NCBI GenBank assembly: GCA_008015095.1
Contig: SSEV01000137.1
Coordinates: 1-32,348, forward strand
DNA: 32,348 bases
Origin: Lysobacteraceae bacterium
GTDB taxonomy: Bacteria > Pseudomonadota > Gammaproteobacteria > Xanthomonadales > Xanthomonadaceae
Reading direction: 5' to 3'
In this document: positions 1 through 8,544 of the stretch, in pieces
How the letters are laid out: each line of letters opens with the position of its first letter
How positions within the stretch are numbered: position 1 is the first letter of the stretch
Position numbers and translations under genes: made by a program
The notes under the pieces: generated by a model
What the model saw: only the letters and a program-made list of their open reading frames with translations
Databases searched by the model: none
What the model was told of the DNA's origin: nothing

Positions 1-279
1 ATATTTGTCCAGGTTGCGTTCGGCGCGACGCAGATCCCCGGACTTCAGCGCCGACTCGAAATGCTGCGCGTAGGACAGGGTATCCATCAACTGTTGCCGC
101 TGCTTGGGGGAGTATCCGGCAGCGGCGAACAATTCGTTCGGACTGGGGCTTCCTCCCGGTCCGGGTTTGTTGAAGGCGGCGTTGAGATCGAGTTCCGGAG
201 TGTCGCGCAAACGGGAGAGCAGGCTGCGATAAGCGGATTCGGCTTTCTGACGTTCGATATCGCGGACACTTGCATTCAT
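1..279 (-). CDS. Hypothetical protein, N-terminal part only
   Basis: An open frame starts with ATG at 279 (MNASVRDIERQKAESAY...) and stays open to base 1, so 93 codons are visible and the rest lies outside the window. The visible part is hydrophilic, rich in Arg, Glu, Ala and Leu, and looks mostly helical apart from a Gly/Pro-rich turn around residues 39-45. There is no signal peptide or membrane segment. I do not recognise the family. An alternative start four bases away (ATG at 275) lies in a different frame and gives a composition-biased protein, so I prefer 279. The upstream region holds short tandem repeats. The gene is on the same strand as the ankyrin gene but about 270 bp downstream of it. 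Confidence 0.55.
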   Translation of the reverse strand, partial: MNASVRDIERQKAESAYRSLLSRLRDTPELDLNAAFNKPGPGGSPSPNELFAAAGYSPKQRQQLMDTLSYAQHFESALKSGDLRRAERNLDKY

Positions 280-341
280 GGTTCCCCCGATGCTGATAGC
301 CTGACGAATGCGTTGTTGGTACGACGCATGCTTGACTGCAT

Positions 342-384
342 GCCGATAACGATAGGCCAACGATAAGCCAACGATAAGCCGATA
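342..384. repeat. Short tandem repeat, 11-bp unit
   Basis: Two exact head-to-tail copies of GCCAACGATAA (356-366 and 367-377) are flanked by degenerate copies (GCCGATAACGATAG before, GCCGATAG after). The array lies about 65-105 bp upstream of the start of the partial gene that ends at base 1. It could be a regulator-binding cluster or a slippage product. Confidence 0.6.
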
Positions 385-413
385 GTATCCGCATCCGGCA
401 ATCGATGTCGTTG

Positions 414-432
414 CGCGAATTTATTTTTCGCG
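414..432. other. AT-loop inverted repeat
   Basis: CGCGAA (414-419) and TTCGCG (427-432) form a perfect 6-bp stem around a seven-base T-rich loop. It lies in the 267-bp gap (280-546) between the ankyrin gene end and the partial gene start. The gap otherwise contains only the short tandem repeat and GC-rich sequence with no convincing gene. Confidence 0.35.
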
Positions 433-546
433 TAACCGGCCGACGGCGCATGGCCGGCAGTGTTTTTGTTCGCCGCGCCGAAAGCCAGGCATCGGGTGCT
501 CGGGTGCGGCGACGATGTCGCTGGGGCGCTCCCGGGTCTTTCGGGA

Positions 547-3500
547 TTATTCGCGATTTTTAAGGAACCGCGCCGTCGAGACGCCTTCGGGCATGGGCGC
601 GAACTGTGCGGCGACGTCGACGAAGCCGCGCATCACCGCGATTTCGCGCGGGGTGCGATTGAGTGCGTCGCGAGCGCCGGGGTCGGCGCCTTCGCGCAAC
701 AGCAACTGAGTCACGCGCAGCAGGCCGTGCAAGGCGGCCAGATGCAGCGGCCCAAAACCGCGCGGGTCGCGCACCTGCATCGAGCCGCCCTCGTCGAGCA
801 AACGGCGCAGGCCCGCGAGCACCACGTCCTCGTCGCAGGCCGTGCCTGGTTCGGCGCGGGCGCCGAGCAGCATCAGCAGCGGGGTGACCCCTCCGGCGGC
901 CAGAGCATCCGGATCGGCGCCTGCGAGCAACAGCGCATCGAAGAGCGCGAGCAGACGCGGTCGGTCGCGGGTGGTGAAGCCGAATAGCGCTGCGCAATGC
1001 AGAGGGGTCAGGCCCTGTGCGTCCGCGGCATTGATATTCGCGCCGGCCGCGAGCAAGCGTGCGGCCGCATCGGGCAATCCGAGCGCAGCCGCGAGCATGA
1101 GCACGGTGACATCGCCCGGCAAGCGTTGTTCGAGCGTCGCTCCGGCCCCAAGCAGACGCTCGACGATCTCCAGTTGGCGCATGCTGACCGCGGCGGACAG
1201 GGGCGTCGCGCCGGTGCGCGCCGCGAGTCTCGGATCTGCGCCGAGGCTGAGCAGCACGTCGACAACCGCACGATGGCCGCCACCGGCCGCGCGCAGCAAC
1301 GCGCTGCAGCCCTGCGCGTCAACGGTGTCGATCGGCATGCCCAATTCGATCAGGCGGCGCACGGCGTCCGCGTCGCCCGCGATCGCGGCCAAGGGCAGAT
1401 CGGCTGGCCGCAGCGCGCGCCCTGGCAATGGCCAGCCGCGCCAATCGAGCCAATCCGCCAGATCACGACGTCCGCTCGACAATGCGACACCCAGCGGCGT
1501 CTGCCCGTCGGCTGCACGCACGTTCGGTGAGGCGCCATGCAGGATCAGCTGCTTGATGATCGCTTCGCGACGCAGGGCGGCAGCCAGATGCAAGGCGGTC
1601 ATGCCATGCTGATCGCGAGCGTCGAGCGCGACGCCGATCGCGATCAATCTTGCGATGAGTTGCTGCCAGCCCAGACGCACCGCCAGCGTCAGCGGAGGCC
1701 CGCCCGATGTGGACGAAGCGAAAGGATCCGCGCCACGATCCAATAATTCCAAGGTCAGGCGTTCGAGGCTGCGCTCCGCACGATCATCGGCCACGCAGGC
1801 GGCGAGGAAACGCGCCAGTCCGCCGCCGCCCGCAGGGGACACGCCGTGTCGCAGCAGGCAAAGGATCGCCGCCGCCGCGGAGGGCCCTTGCGCCAGCCAG
1901 GCGAACATCGGGGTGTCGCCGCTATCGTCCACAAGCTCCGCATTGGCGCCATTGCGCAGCAGCCATTCGATCTGCTCAGGTTTTGCCGGTGTTTCGCCTT
2001 CGCGCAGGAGGCTGCTCAATTCCGACGCCGACACCAGCGGCTGCAAGCGTGCCAGCTGAGCGCGATCGTCGGCGTAAAGCGCATCGCGCAACAACGACAA
2101 AGGCGAACGGGTCGGCGGCGCTTCGTCGCCCGCATCGCTGACGCTCGCCGGGAGCAGGTAGTCCGGATCGAGCGCGGCCACCAGGGCCCAGCGTCCGGCC
2201 AAAGCGGCATAGTCGATGGCGCGCTTGCCGTCGTGGTCGGTGTGATCGGGGTCGATGCCCAGCTCGAGCAGATGACGGATCAATGTCGGCGATGGCGCGT
2301 CGGCCCGGCAAGCCAGAATCAAGCCGTTGCGGCCGGCAGCGTCGAGCGCATGCGGGTCGGGGCGCGCGACGGCCAGCGCCTGCAACGCGGGCAGGCGTCC
2401 GCCGCGGGCCGCTTCGAGAAAAGGCGTGCGTTCTTCGAGATCGCGGGCGTGAATATCCGCGCCCGCGCCGAGCAGTATCCCGATGATTTCCGGATGTCCG
2501 GCGAACGCCGCTTCGTGTAGAGCGCTGCGTCCGCGTGGATCACGCGCATCGGCTTTTGCGCGATGTTTCAGCAGTAATTGCACGCCGGCCGGATCGTCCT
2601 CGTCGCCGCCGGCCGCAGCGTGCAGTGCAGGAACTGCCCCGGGCAATTCCGGTTTGGCGCCGCGTTCCAGCAGAAAGCGCGCCAGCCGCCAATTACCGAC
2701 GGTGCAGGCGACCGCGAGTGGCGTGGCGAAGTCATGGTTGAGTGGATCGATATCAGCGCCCGCATCGCGCAACAGCGCGGCGACGCCCGGGTCGGAGCTG
2801 CGTGCGGCATGGTGCAACGGCGTGTTGCCTTCACCGTCTGCGATGCGCGGATCGGCGCCGTTGGTCAACAGCGTCATCACCGCTTCGGGACGGCCGTGCC
2901 AGCTGTCGCGAGTGGCCGCGATCAGGGGCGTCATCCCGGCGTGCGTCGCGTTCAGATCCGCGCCATGGGCGATCAGGGCGCGCAGCAGGCGCAGGTCCGG
3001 CAGCACCGCGGCCAGCATCGGCAAAGTGCGCTGATCGCGCGCATCAGGCGGTGGCGGCGCATGTGCGTCGGCGCCGGCATCGAGCAAAGCCAGGGCGCGG
3101 TCCACGCGGCCATTTCGCGCCGCATCGTAGAGCGCGACGGCGAGCTGCTGCACGCTTGGGGCGCCGTCCGCGATCTCGTCGACGCTTCCCGCTTCGGCGT
3201 CCTCTTCTTCGGCGGCCGCACGCAACAAAGCCTCCGATGTCATCGCAGGGGCCGCCGGGAGCCGCTGCAGCAACAGATGCGCCAGCGGCCACAACAGCAG
3301 ACATAGTCCGGTCATGGTTCCGCGCAGTGCGGACGAGAGCAGGCCGGGCCATGCCAACGACAAAATGCCCGCCAGGGGTAGCGCCAACAGCGTCGCCGCA
3401 CCCAGGCCGGTCCAGGCGCGCGTATCGGCATCGGCCAGCATTCGCCACAGCTCGCGCAGATCGCCGCCATCGCGCTCCAGCCGGTGCCATAGCGGCCAGG

Positions 3501-3882
3501 TGTGCCACAGTCCGAGCAAGCAGCCGCCGATGATCGCGCTCAATGCGAGTGCAGTGCCGAGGCCGTGACTCTGCAACAACGCCGACAGAGGCCAGGCGAT
3601 CAACGCGGTCGAGGCCAGCAGCGCCGAACCCCACACGACCGCCAGCGGGCCGATCTCTGCGAGTCGGAACGCGCCTCCCCGCCAACTGCGGACCGCCAGC
3701 GCAAACAAGGCCTGCGCCAATACGCCCGCCGTCAATGCGAGCGCGGTGCCGGCAAGACCTGTCGCGCCGCCGCCGAAACCCGCGGCCGCTGTCGCCAGCA
3801 AGGCGCCCAGCGTCACCGTCCACTTGCGGTGTGTGTTGGCCGCGGGCGTCACGGCGGCAGGGGACGTCGGCGCCTCAGCCAT
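547..3882 (-). CDS. Large membrane-anchored ankyrin-repeat protein
   Basis: This 1111-residue protein has two parts. About the first 210 residues contain roughly six hydrophobic segments rich in Ala, Leu and Gly, predicted to anchor it in the inner membrane. From about residue 250 to 1095 there are roughly two dozen ankyrin repeats, seen as recurring G-x-TPLHxAA, LLxxGAD and similar motifs. Ankyrin repeats are protein-binding scaffolds; no catalytic motif is visible. Start ATG at 3882 overlaps the end of the ycgL-like gene by 8 bp, so the two are probably translated together. The stop is TAA at 547-549, directly followed by a weak hairpin (530-546). The partner or ligand cannot be deduced from sequence. 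Conserved ankyrin proteins with membrane N-termini are known in Xanthomonadaceae. Confidence 0.9.
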   Translation of the reverse strand: MAEAPTSPAAVTPAANTHRKWTVTLGALLATAAAGFGGGATGLAGTALALTAGVLAQALFALAVRSWRGGAFRLAEIGPLAVVWGSALLASTALIAWPLSALLQSHGLGTALALSAIIGGCLLGLWHTWPLWHRLERDGGDLRELWRMLADADTRAWTGLGAATLLALPLAGILSLAWPGLLSSALRGTMTGLCLLLWPLAHLLLQRLPAAPAMTSEALLRAAAEEEDAEAGSVDEIADGAPSVQQLAVALYDAARNGRVDRALALLDAGADAHAPPPPDARDQRTLPMLAAVLPDLRLLRALIAHGADLNATHAGMTPLIAATRDSWHGRPEAVMTLLTNGADPRIADGEGNTPLHHAARSSDPGVAALLRDAGADIDPLNHDFATPLAVACTVGNWRLARFLLERGAKPELPGAVPALHAAAGGDEDDPAGVQLLLKHRAKADARDPRGRSALHEAAFAGHPEIIGILLGAGADIHARDLEERTPFLEAARGGRLPALQALAVARPDPHALDAAGRNGLILACRADAPSPTLIRHLLELGIDPDHTDHDGKRAIDYAALAGRWALVAALDPDYLLPASVSDAGDEAPPTRSPLSLLRDALYADDRAQLARLQPLVSASELSSLLREGETPAKPEQIEWLLRNGANAELVDDSGDTPMFAWLAQGPSAAAAILCLLRHGVSPAGGGGLARFLAACVADDRAERSLERLTLELLDRGADPFASSTSGGPPLTLAVRLGWQQLIARLIAIGVALDARDQHGMTALHLAAALRREAIIKQLILHGASPNVRAADGQTPLGVALSSGRRDLADWLDWRGWPLPGRALRPADLPLAAIAGDADAVRRLIELGMPIDTVDAQGCSALLRAAGGGHRAVVDVLLSLGADPRLAARTGATPLSAAVSMRQLEIVERLLGAGATLEQRLPGDVTVLMLAAALGLPDAAARLLAAGANINAADAQGLTPLHCAALFGFTTRDRPRLLALFDALLLAGADPDALAAGGVTPLLMLLGARAEPGTACDEDVVLAGLRRLLDEGGSMQVRDPRGFGPLHLAALHGLLRVTQLLLREGADPGARDALNRTPREIAVMRGFVDVAAQFAPMPEGVSTARFLKNRE

Positions 3883-4144
3883 CCGTGCCCCAGTCTTCGC
3901 TCATCGGATCGCATGAGGTCGGCGGAAACTGCACGTGAAACCGCCGCGAGGCCAGATTCGCGCGGACTACGGCGGGATCGGCTTGGGCCAGTTTGCGCTC
4001 CGGCGTCAGCGCGACTTCGAGCACGAAGCGCAGAGCGCCCAACTGCGCGCGCAGCGGTTCCGGCAGGCAGGCGAACTCGTCGCGCACCGCCAGGTAGACA
4101 TAGGTATCGGCCTTGCGCTGGCTTTTATAGACGTAGGCTTGCAT
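3875..4144 (-). CDS. ycgL: YcgL domain-containing protein
   Basis: The 89-residue protein matches the small YcgL family of gammaproteobacteria. It opens with the typical pattern of a Tyr-rich first strand, K-x-x-x-T-Y-V-Y-L, then an acidic D-E-F-x-x-L-P-E-x-L stretch, and ends with the F-x-V-Q-x-P-P strand. Family members are about 90-110 residues and are of unknown biochemical function. The start is ATG at 4144 and the stop lies 8 bp inside the ankyrin gene. It is preceded by a 324-bp gap, so it probably heads its own transcript with the ankyrin gene behind it. The C-terminal tail after the conserved core is short and acidic. Confidence 0.88.
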   Translation of the reverse strand: MQAYVYKSQRKADTYVYLAVRDEFACLPEPLRAQLGALRFVLEVALTPERKLAQADPAVVRANLASRRFHVQFPPTSCDPMSEDWGTDG

Positions 4145-4468
4145 GGCCGGATGCAGACGCTGCCTGAGGGGATGGAATAGCGATTACCCCACCCGACAGG
4201 TGGGTCCAGGGATCTCGACGGACTAGACGCTTAGGTTATTTCTTTTTCAAATCAAATAATTAAGAGCTTGATTTGCGGCGAACATACTCAAGTGTCACCC
4301 AACTGCCGGATATCGTGGAGATTCGGGACGGATTGTGCGCTAAAGCACGCTTTGGGGCTAGGTGTTTGCCGGTATTCGGATGGCACCGGTTTCCTTTGGG
4401 CTGGGATTAGCGCTGAACCACGAAATCACCCGCCAGATCGGCGCTTCGGCGCAGGCACAGACGCGCTG
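4145..4468. other. Intergenic region with AT-rich island and hairpin
   Basis: No convincing gene was found in these 324 bp. A 6-bp hairpin, CCCACC (4188-4193) and GGTGGG (4199-4204), lies about 45 bp upstream of the ycgL start. An AT-rich island spans about 4225-4265 in an otherwise GC-rich sequence and contains the inverted pair TTATTT (4236-4241) and AAATAA (4254-4259). It is the most promoter-like stretch for ycgL. I looked for a CydX-like small peptide after cydB on the minus strand and found none. Confidence 0.4.
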
Positions 4469-5497
4469 TCAGTGATAGCCCGCATCCGCCGCGATCTTCC
4501 CGCGGAAGACCCGGTACGACCACCAGGTGTAGCCGAGGATCACCGGTAGCAGCACGATCAGTCCGGCCAGGGCGAAACCTTGCGTCGCCGGCGGCGCGGC
4601 GGCGTCCCAGATGGTCAGTGACGGCGGCACGATATGCGGCCACATGCCGAGCAGCAGGCCGATGAACCCGAGCAGGAACAGCGCCAGGCTCAGCATGAAC
4701 GGCCATGCCTCGCGGTCGTCGCGAGGGATCGTCCTCCACAACATCCAGGTCGCGGCCAGCACCAGCAACGGCACTGGCGCGAGCCAGATCAAATGCCCGC
4801 TTTCAAACCAGCGCGCCATCACCCGGCTGTCCAGGAACGGCAGCCAGGCGCTGACCAGGGCGATGAAGCCGAACACGTTCAAACTCAGCGGTCGCGCGAT
4901 CATTCGCGCCACATTCTGGGTACGGCCATCGGTCTTGAGGATCAGCCAGCTTGCGCCGAGCAGCGCATAACCGGACAGCAACGCGATTCCGGTCAGCATC
5001 GAAAATGGACTGAACCAGCCGAACATGCTTTCGAGCAGCGAACCGCCGACGTACTTACCGGATTGCAGCGGCATGCCTTCGACGATCGCGCCGAGGATCA
5101 GGCCCTGCGCGAACGCCGCGAACACCGAGCCCAGCCAGAACGCGAGGCCCCAGGCGCGACGCAGGGTCTTGGCCTTGAAACGGAACTCGAAAGCGACGCC
5201 GCGGAACACCAGCGCGATCAGCATCAGCAGCACCGGCAGATACAGACTCGACAGCACCAATGCATAGACTTTCGGGAACGCCGCCAGCAAACCTGCGCCG
5301 CCTAGGACGAGCCAGGTCTCGTTGCCGTCCCAGATCGGCGCCGCGGTGTTCATCATGTGATCGAGCTGGGCCTCGTCCTCGGCGAACGGCGCCAGGATGC
5401 CCAGGCCAAGCACGAATCCGTCGAGCAGCACGTACATCATCACGCCGAAGGCGATGACCGCGAACCAGGCGACCGGCAAGACGGTGTCGATGTTCAC
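4469..5497 (-). CDS. cydB: Cytochrome bd-type ubiquinol oxidase subunit II
   Basis: This is subunit II of the bd-type terminal oxidase, an inner-membrane protein that pairs with CydA to oxidise quinol and reduce oxygen to water. The 342-residue protein has about nine hydrophobic segments. It has the family's N-terminal signature L-D-G-F-V-L-G-L-G, followed by N-T-A-A-P-I-W-D-G-N-E-T-W-L-V, and R-G-V-A-F-E-F-R. I chose the GTG start at 5497 because it overlaps the cydA stop (GTGA, 5494-5497) and yields the usual CydB N-terminus; an upstream extension to 5644 would run through cydA in another frame. The length (about 335-380 in the family) is normal. No cydX is visible downstream. Confidence 0.95.
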   Translation of the reverse strand: MNIDTVLPVAWFAVIAFGVMMYVLLDGFVLGLGILAPFAEDEAQLDHMMNTAAPIWDGNETWLVLGGAGLLAAFPKVYALVLSSLYLPVLLMLIALVFRGVAFEFRFKAKTLRRAWGLAFWLGSVFAAFAQGLILGAIVEGMPLQSGKYVGGSLLESMFGWFSPFSMLTGIALLSGYALLGASWLILKTDGRTQNVARMIARPLSLNVFGFIALVSAWLPFLDSRVMARWFESGHLIWLAPVPLLVLAATWMLWRTIPRDDREAWPFMLSLALFLLGFIGLLLGMWPHIVPPSLTIWDAAAPPATQGFALAGLIVLLPVILGYTWWSYRVFRGKIAADAGYH

Positions 5498-6909
5498 CTC
5501 GCACCCCCCATCGAGGCGTTCACGGCCGGCAATGGACGCGCCGGTGTTTTCTCGCCATCGTCCACACCCGGTTGTGGCGGCTGCGGTTGTGGACCTTTGA
5601 GCATCAGCGTGCGCAGAGACCACAGGCCGGCGCCGAACACGCACAGATAGACCACAGCGAAGACCATCAGCGATAAAGCCACGCTTTCGCCCGAGATCGC
5701 GCTATTGGATTGCGCGGTGCGGAGCAGGCCGTAGACGGTGTAGGGCTGGCGCCCGATTTCAGTGACGTACCAGCCGGCGAGGATCGCGACAAAGCCCGAC
5801 AGCGTCATCGCACGCCAGCTGCGCAGTAGCCAGCGGCCGCGTCGCGTGTCGAACAACGTACCGCGCTTCCAGGCCCAAGCCGACAGCAGCGCCAGCGCCA
5901 GCATCGCCACGCCCAGGCCCACCATGATCCGGAATGCGAAGAATACCGGCGCCACCGGCGGCCGCTGGTCAGGCGGCACCGATGTCAAGGGAGGGATCGT
6001 GCCGTCGGCGCGATGGGTGAGGATCAGACTAGCCAGTCGCGGGATTTCGATCGTGAAATCGTTGCGTTCGGCGGCCTGATCCGGGATCGCGAACGCCACC
6101 AGCGGCACGCCTTCGCCCGGACGCGGATCGCGCCAATGCGCCTCCATCGCCGCGACCTTGATCGGCTGGTGCTCCAGCGTGTTCAGCCCGTGCTGGTCGC
6201 CGACGAGGATCTGGGTCGGCACCGTGATCGCAGCGAAAACCACCGCCATTTTGAGCATTCGCTTCGCGGCTTCAATGTGCTGTCCGCGCAGCAGATATGC
6301 CGCGCTCACGCCGCCGATCACGAAGCAGGTGGTGAGGAAGGCGGCCAACACCATATGCGCCAAACGATACGGGAACGACGGATTGAAGATCACCGCCCAC
6401 CAGTCTCTCGGATGGAAGACGCCATCGACGAACTCGTAGCCGGCGGGCGTCTGCAGCCAGCTGTTGGCCGAGGTGATCGACAAGGTCGAGATCAGCGTGC
6501 CCAACGCAACCATGCAGGTAGCGAAGAAATGCATGCGCTCGGAGACGCGCTTCATCCCGAACAGCATCACGCCGAGGAACGTGGCTTCGAGGAAGAACGC
6601 GGTCAGCACTTCGTAGCTCAGCAGAGGGCCGATGATGTTGCCGGCCTTTTCGCTGAGCGCCGCCCAGTTGGTGCCGAACTGGAAACTCATCACGATGCCC
6701 GACACCACGCCCATGCCGAAGGACACCGCGAAGATCTTCAGCCAGAACGCGTACAGATCGCGCCACAGCGGATCACGAGTACGTAGCCAGCGCCATTCGA
6801 GCATGGCCAGCCAGCTCGCCAGCCCGATGGTGAAGGCCGGAAACAGGATATGAAAGGAGATCACGAACGCGAACTGGATTCGTGACAACGACAAAGGATC
6901 GAACGACAT
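5494..6909 (-). CDS. cydA: Cytochrome bd-type ubiquinol oxidase subunit I (CIO-like)
   Basis: This is the haem-bearing subunit of the bd-type quinol oxidase. Visible ligand candidates are His20 (in SFHILFPAFTIG), His185 (in YRLAHMVLAAF) and Met329 (in FAFRIMVGLG), aligning with the three haem ligands of E. coli CydA. The GRQPY signature follows near the C-terminus. At 471 residues it is about 50 shorter than E. coli CydA. The spacing from His185 to Met329 is about 60 residues shorter than in E. coli, so it has the short Q-loop typical of cyanide-insensitive oxidases (CioA type). A strong GGAGG (6919-6923) sits 9 bases before ATG. The C-terminal tail is Pro/Gln-rich. The gene is first in a two-gene operon with cydB. 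Confidence 0.95.
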   Translation of the reverse strand: MSFDPLSLSRIQFAFVISFHILFPAFTIGLASWLAMLEWRWLRTRDPLWRDLYAFWLKIFAVSFGMGVVSGIVMSFQFGTNWAALSEKAGNIIGPLLSYEVLTAFFLEATFLGVMLFGMKRVSERMHFFATCMVALGTLISTLSITSANSWLQTPAGYEFVDGVFHPRDWWAVIFNPSFPYRLAHMVLAAFLTTCFVIGGVSAAYLLRGQHIEAAKRMLKMAVVFAAITVPTQILVGDQHGLNTLEHQPIKVAAMEAHWRDPRPGEGVPLVAFAIPDQAAERNDFTIEIPRLASLILTHRADGTIPPLTSVPPDQRPPVAPVFFAFRIMVGLGVAMLALALLSAWAWKRGTLFDTRRGRWLLRSWRAMTLSGFVAILAGWYVTEIGRQPYTVYGLLRTAQSNSAISGESVALSLMVFAVVYLCVFGAGLWSLRTLMLKGPQPQPPQPGVDDGEKTPARPLPAVNASMGGAR

Positions 6910-6918
6910 CGCGAGATG

Positions 6919-6957
6919 CCTCCGGTTGAGGTGAAATCCTTCCGCCTGTCTATTCTA
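6919..6957 (-). promoter_or_regulatory. cydA ribosome binding site and possible -10 box
   Basis: GGAGG (6919-6923) is well spaced from the cydA ATG. Further upstream, TAGAAT (reading 6957 to 6952) differs from the -10 consensus by one base, but no good -35 hexamer stands at the right distance. No FNR/Anr-type TTGAT-N4-ATCAA site was seen. An alternating GC tract lies at 6961-6973. Confidence 0.35.
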
Positions 6958-6990
6958 CCCGCACGCGCGCGCACCCATGTGCGTTGCCGG

Positions 6991-7027
6991 CTTGCAATGG
7001 CTGGCCTGCAATTGGGGCCTGTAATTG
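6991..7027. repeat. Threefold imperfect direct repeat
   Basis: CTTGCAATGG (6991-7000), CCTGCAATTGG (7005-7015) and CCTGTAATTG (7018-7027) repeat with a 13-14 bp period in the 319-bp region (6910-7228) between cydA and the divergent lipoprotein gene. Confidence 0.45.
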
Positions 7028-7086
7028 CCGGTCTATATGTGCTGTGCTAGCGTGACCGTGAACGCGCGGATGATCGCTCGGCGGCC

Positions 7087-7126
7087 GTGTCCCGACATGG
7101 CGGCCCGATGGAGATGTCTCGACATG
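7087..7126. promoter_or_regulatory. Paired TGTC-N2-GACA palindromes, possible operator
   Basis: TGTCCCGACATG (7088-7099) and TGTCTCGACATG (7115-7126) are nearly identical. Each contains the palindrome TGTC-N2-GACA, 27 bp apart. They lie 100-140 bp upstream of the lipoprotein start, where a dimeric regulator could bind twice. No known regulator consensus is recognised. Confidence 0.35.
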
Positions 7127-7228
7127 AATCGCCGTCACCACGTCCGATCTCGGCGCGATCGAGATTCAGCGCGTTGGACTCGACCTCGTCCAAGAACCCG
7201 TGATATGCATCAGGAAGGATCCCGCTCC

Positions 7229-8446
7229 GTGTACCAGCCCTCCGTCACGGCCCTGATGACCGGCGCGCTCGTCACGGGCCTGCTGCTCGTCGCGGCCTGC
7301 TCCTCGAATGGACCGAGGAAAGAAATCGCACCTCCGCAATCGCAGAGGCTGTATTCCGTCGCTGACTTCGTGCTTGCGTTGAAGACCGAGCAGGCGGGCT
7401 TGCCATATCGCGTGCGCGAGCGGCTTCTGCAGACGTCCGAAGCGCCAACGGCCGGGGCGGAGGGCCCTCAGCGCGTGCAGATGCATACTGCGATCGAGAA
7501 CATGCACTTCGGCGCCGAAGTCGCGATATTTCCCGGACGCACGCCAGCGGAGACGGTCTACCTCTATTCAGCCGGCAGCGATCTTCCCGACTGCCAAGGC
7601 GTGCGCGCATGGTTGGGATCGCAAGATCGAGTGGGGCCGCATTTTTGTCGGCAGGATGAAGCGCTCGGCCTGTATCAACTCCAATCCTTGGACGCTCGCC
7701 GATTCGGCTTTTCCGCTTACCGCTTCGATGACGATGGTCGTCCCCGCGATGTCACGGATGCGGTCTTCCCGCCGGATCCTGTCTTGAATCTCCCGGCTGG
7801 CGAACATTATGCCGTTCACGACGAAACAGGGCGTAGCCATGGGGCGCGAGCCGACCTCAGTCGGCTTCCCAATGTCCTCGTGATCCGGCTTTACCTCGAA
7901 TTGGGTGATGGCGGCGGGTTGCCGCGTTCGCATCCGCGCGCGCTTCCCGGCAATGACTCCGGCGAGCGGGTCCATACCGCGCATTTCGGCTTTCTGGTCT
8001 GGAACGGAAAGCGTTTCGATCTGCGTGAAAAGGTGACGCGCAAGCTTTGGCCCTGCATCGGTGCGGGCCGAGTGCCGCCTGACGGCGATACGTGCACGGA
8101 TATGAAGCAAGATCCTTTCATTCTGCCCCCCGATACGCCGGAAGCGAGCACAGGCATATCCCGGGCGCGGAAGATCGTTTCCGAGGTGTTTAGAACCTAT
8201 CTCAAAATCCCAAGTGCCCGCGTCCCTCCGGGTTTGGACAAAATCGGGGCTCGCAGCAGCGCGCTCCTTGGCCGTGGCCCCACCACGACCGGCGTCGCGC
8301 ACTTTGCTCGCCACTCGATTTTTGCCGCAAACGCGGCCGCTTCGGATTTTGAGATGGGTTCTCCCAACCAAGGAGATTCTGAAATAACGCAGAGATTCCT
8401 CGCGCCACGGATGGCGCGCGTGCGGATCACGCGTGTCAGCGCTTGA
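7229..8446 (+). CDS. Lipoprotein, candidate immunity protein of the adjacent effector
   Basis: The protein starts with a short N-region, a hydrophobic stretch and the lipobox LVAAC (cysteine about residue 22), so it should be exported and lipid-anchored, facing the periplasm. I chose GTG at 7229 because AGGAAGGA (7212-7219) precedes it at good distance and the start gives a compact lipoprotein signal of a 405-residue protein. ATG at 7205 would add eight residues. The body has no enzyme motif that I recognise and contains several cysteines (D-C-Q-G, H-F-C-R, W-P-C-I, D-T-C-T) that may pair in the periplasm. After about residue 325 the sequence turns into a low-conservation Ser/Ala/Arg-rich tail, which may be an extension. 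It lies 98 bp upstream of the putative T4SS effector on the same strand. This arrangement (lipoprotein gene before effector) is known for antibacterial X-T4SS effector/immunity pairs in Xanthomonas. The immunity role is inference. Confidence 0.7.
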   Translation: MYQPSVTALMTGALVTGLLLVAACSSNGPRKEIAPPQSQRLYSVADFVLALKTEQAGLPYRVRERLLQTSEAPTAGAEGPQRVQMHTAIENMHFGAEVAIFPGRTPAETVYLYSAGSDLPDCQGVRAWLGSQDRVGPHFCRQDEALGLYQLQSLDARRFGFSAYRFDDDGRPRDVTDAVFPPDPVLNLPAGEHYAVHDETGRSHGARADLSRLPNVLVIRLYLELGDGGGLPRSHPRALPGNDSGERVHTAHFGFLVWNGKRFDLREKVTRKLWPCIGAGRVPPDGDTCTDMKQDPFILPPDTPEASTGISRARKIVSEVFRTYLKIPSARVPPGLDKIGARSSALLGRGPTTTGVAHFARHSIFAANAAASDFEMGSPNQGDSEITQRFLAPRMARVRITRVSA

Positions 8447-8460
8447 TCCGACCGAAGCGG

Positions 8461-8494
8461 ATTCAGGCCTGGCCTGAGTCTGCAACGCCTGAAT
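8461..8494. promoter_or_regulatory. Nested inverted repeats between lipoprotein and effector genes
   Basis: Two mutually exclusive pairings share the same left arm. ATTCAGGC (8461-8468) pairs exactly with GCCTGAAT (8487-8494), while TCAGGCC (8463-8469) pairs with GGCCTGA (8471-8477) around a single T. The element lies 15-48 bp after the lipoprotein stop and 50 bp before the effector ATG. It could be an operator, a weak terminator or a switchable RNA structure. Confidence 0.4.
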
Positions 8495-8544
8495 AATGCC
8501 AAGATGGTGTTGTTCAGACCTTAATCCAAACAGAGGTTTCGACT

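Noticed and set aside
530-546. TCCCG/CGGGA hairpin as a terminator of the ankyrin gene
   Set aside because: The stem has only five base pairs, directly abuts the stop codon and lacks a T-tract, so support is too weak.
547-3500. Several plus-strand open frames across the ankyrin gene
   Set aside because: They are explained by the lack of stop codons in GC-rich DNA; only the minus frame shows repeated ankyrin motifs.
4268-4549. Possible 93-codon gene in the cydB-ycgL gap
   Set aside because: It overlaps the end of cydB on the opposite strand, has no ribosome binding site, and its sequence resembles no family I know.
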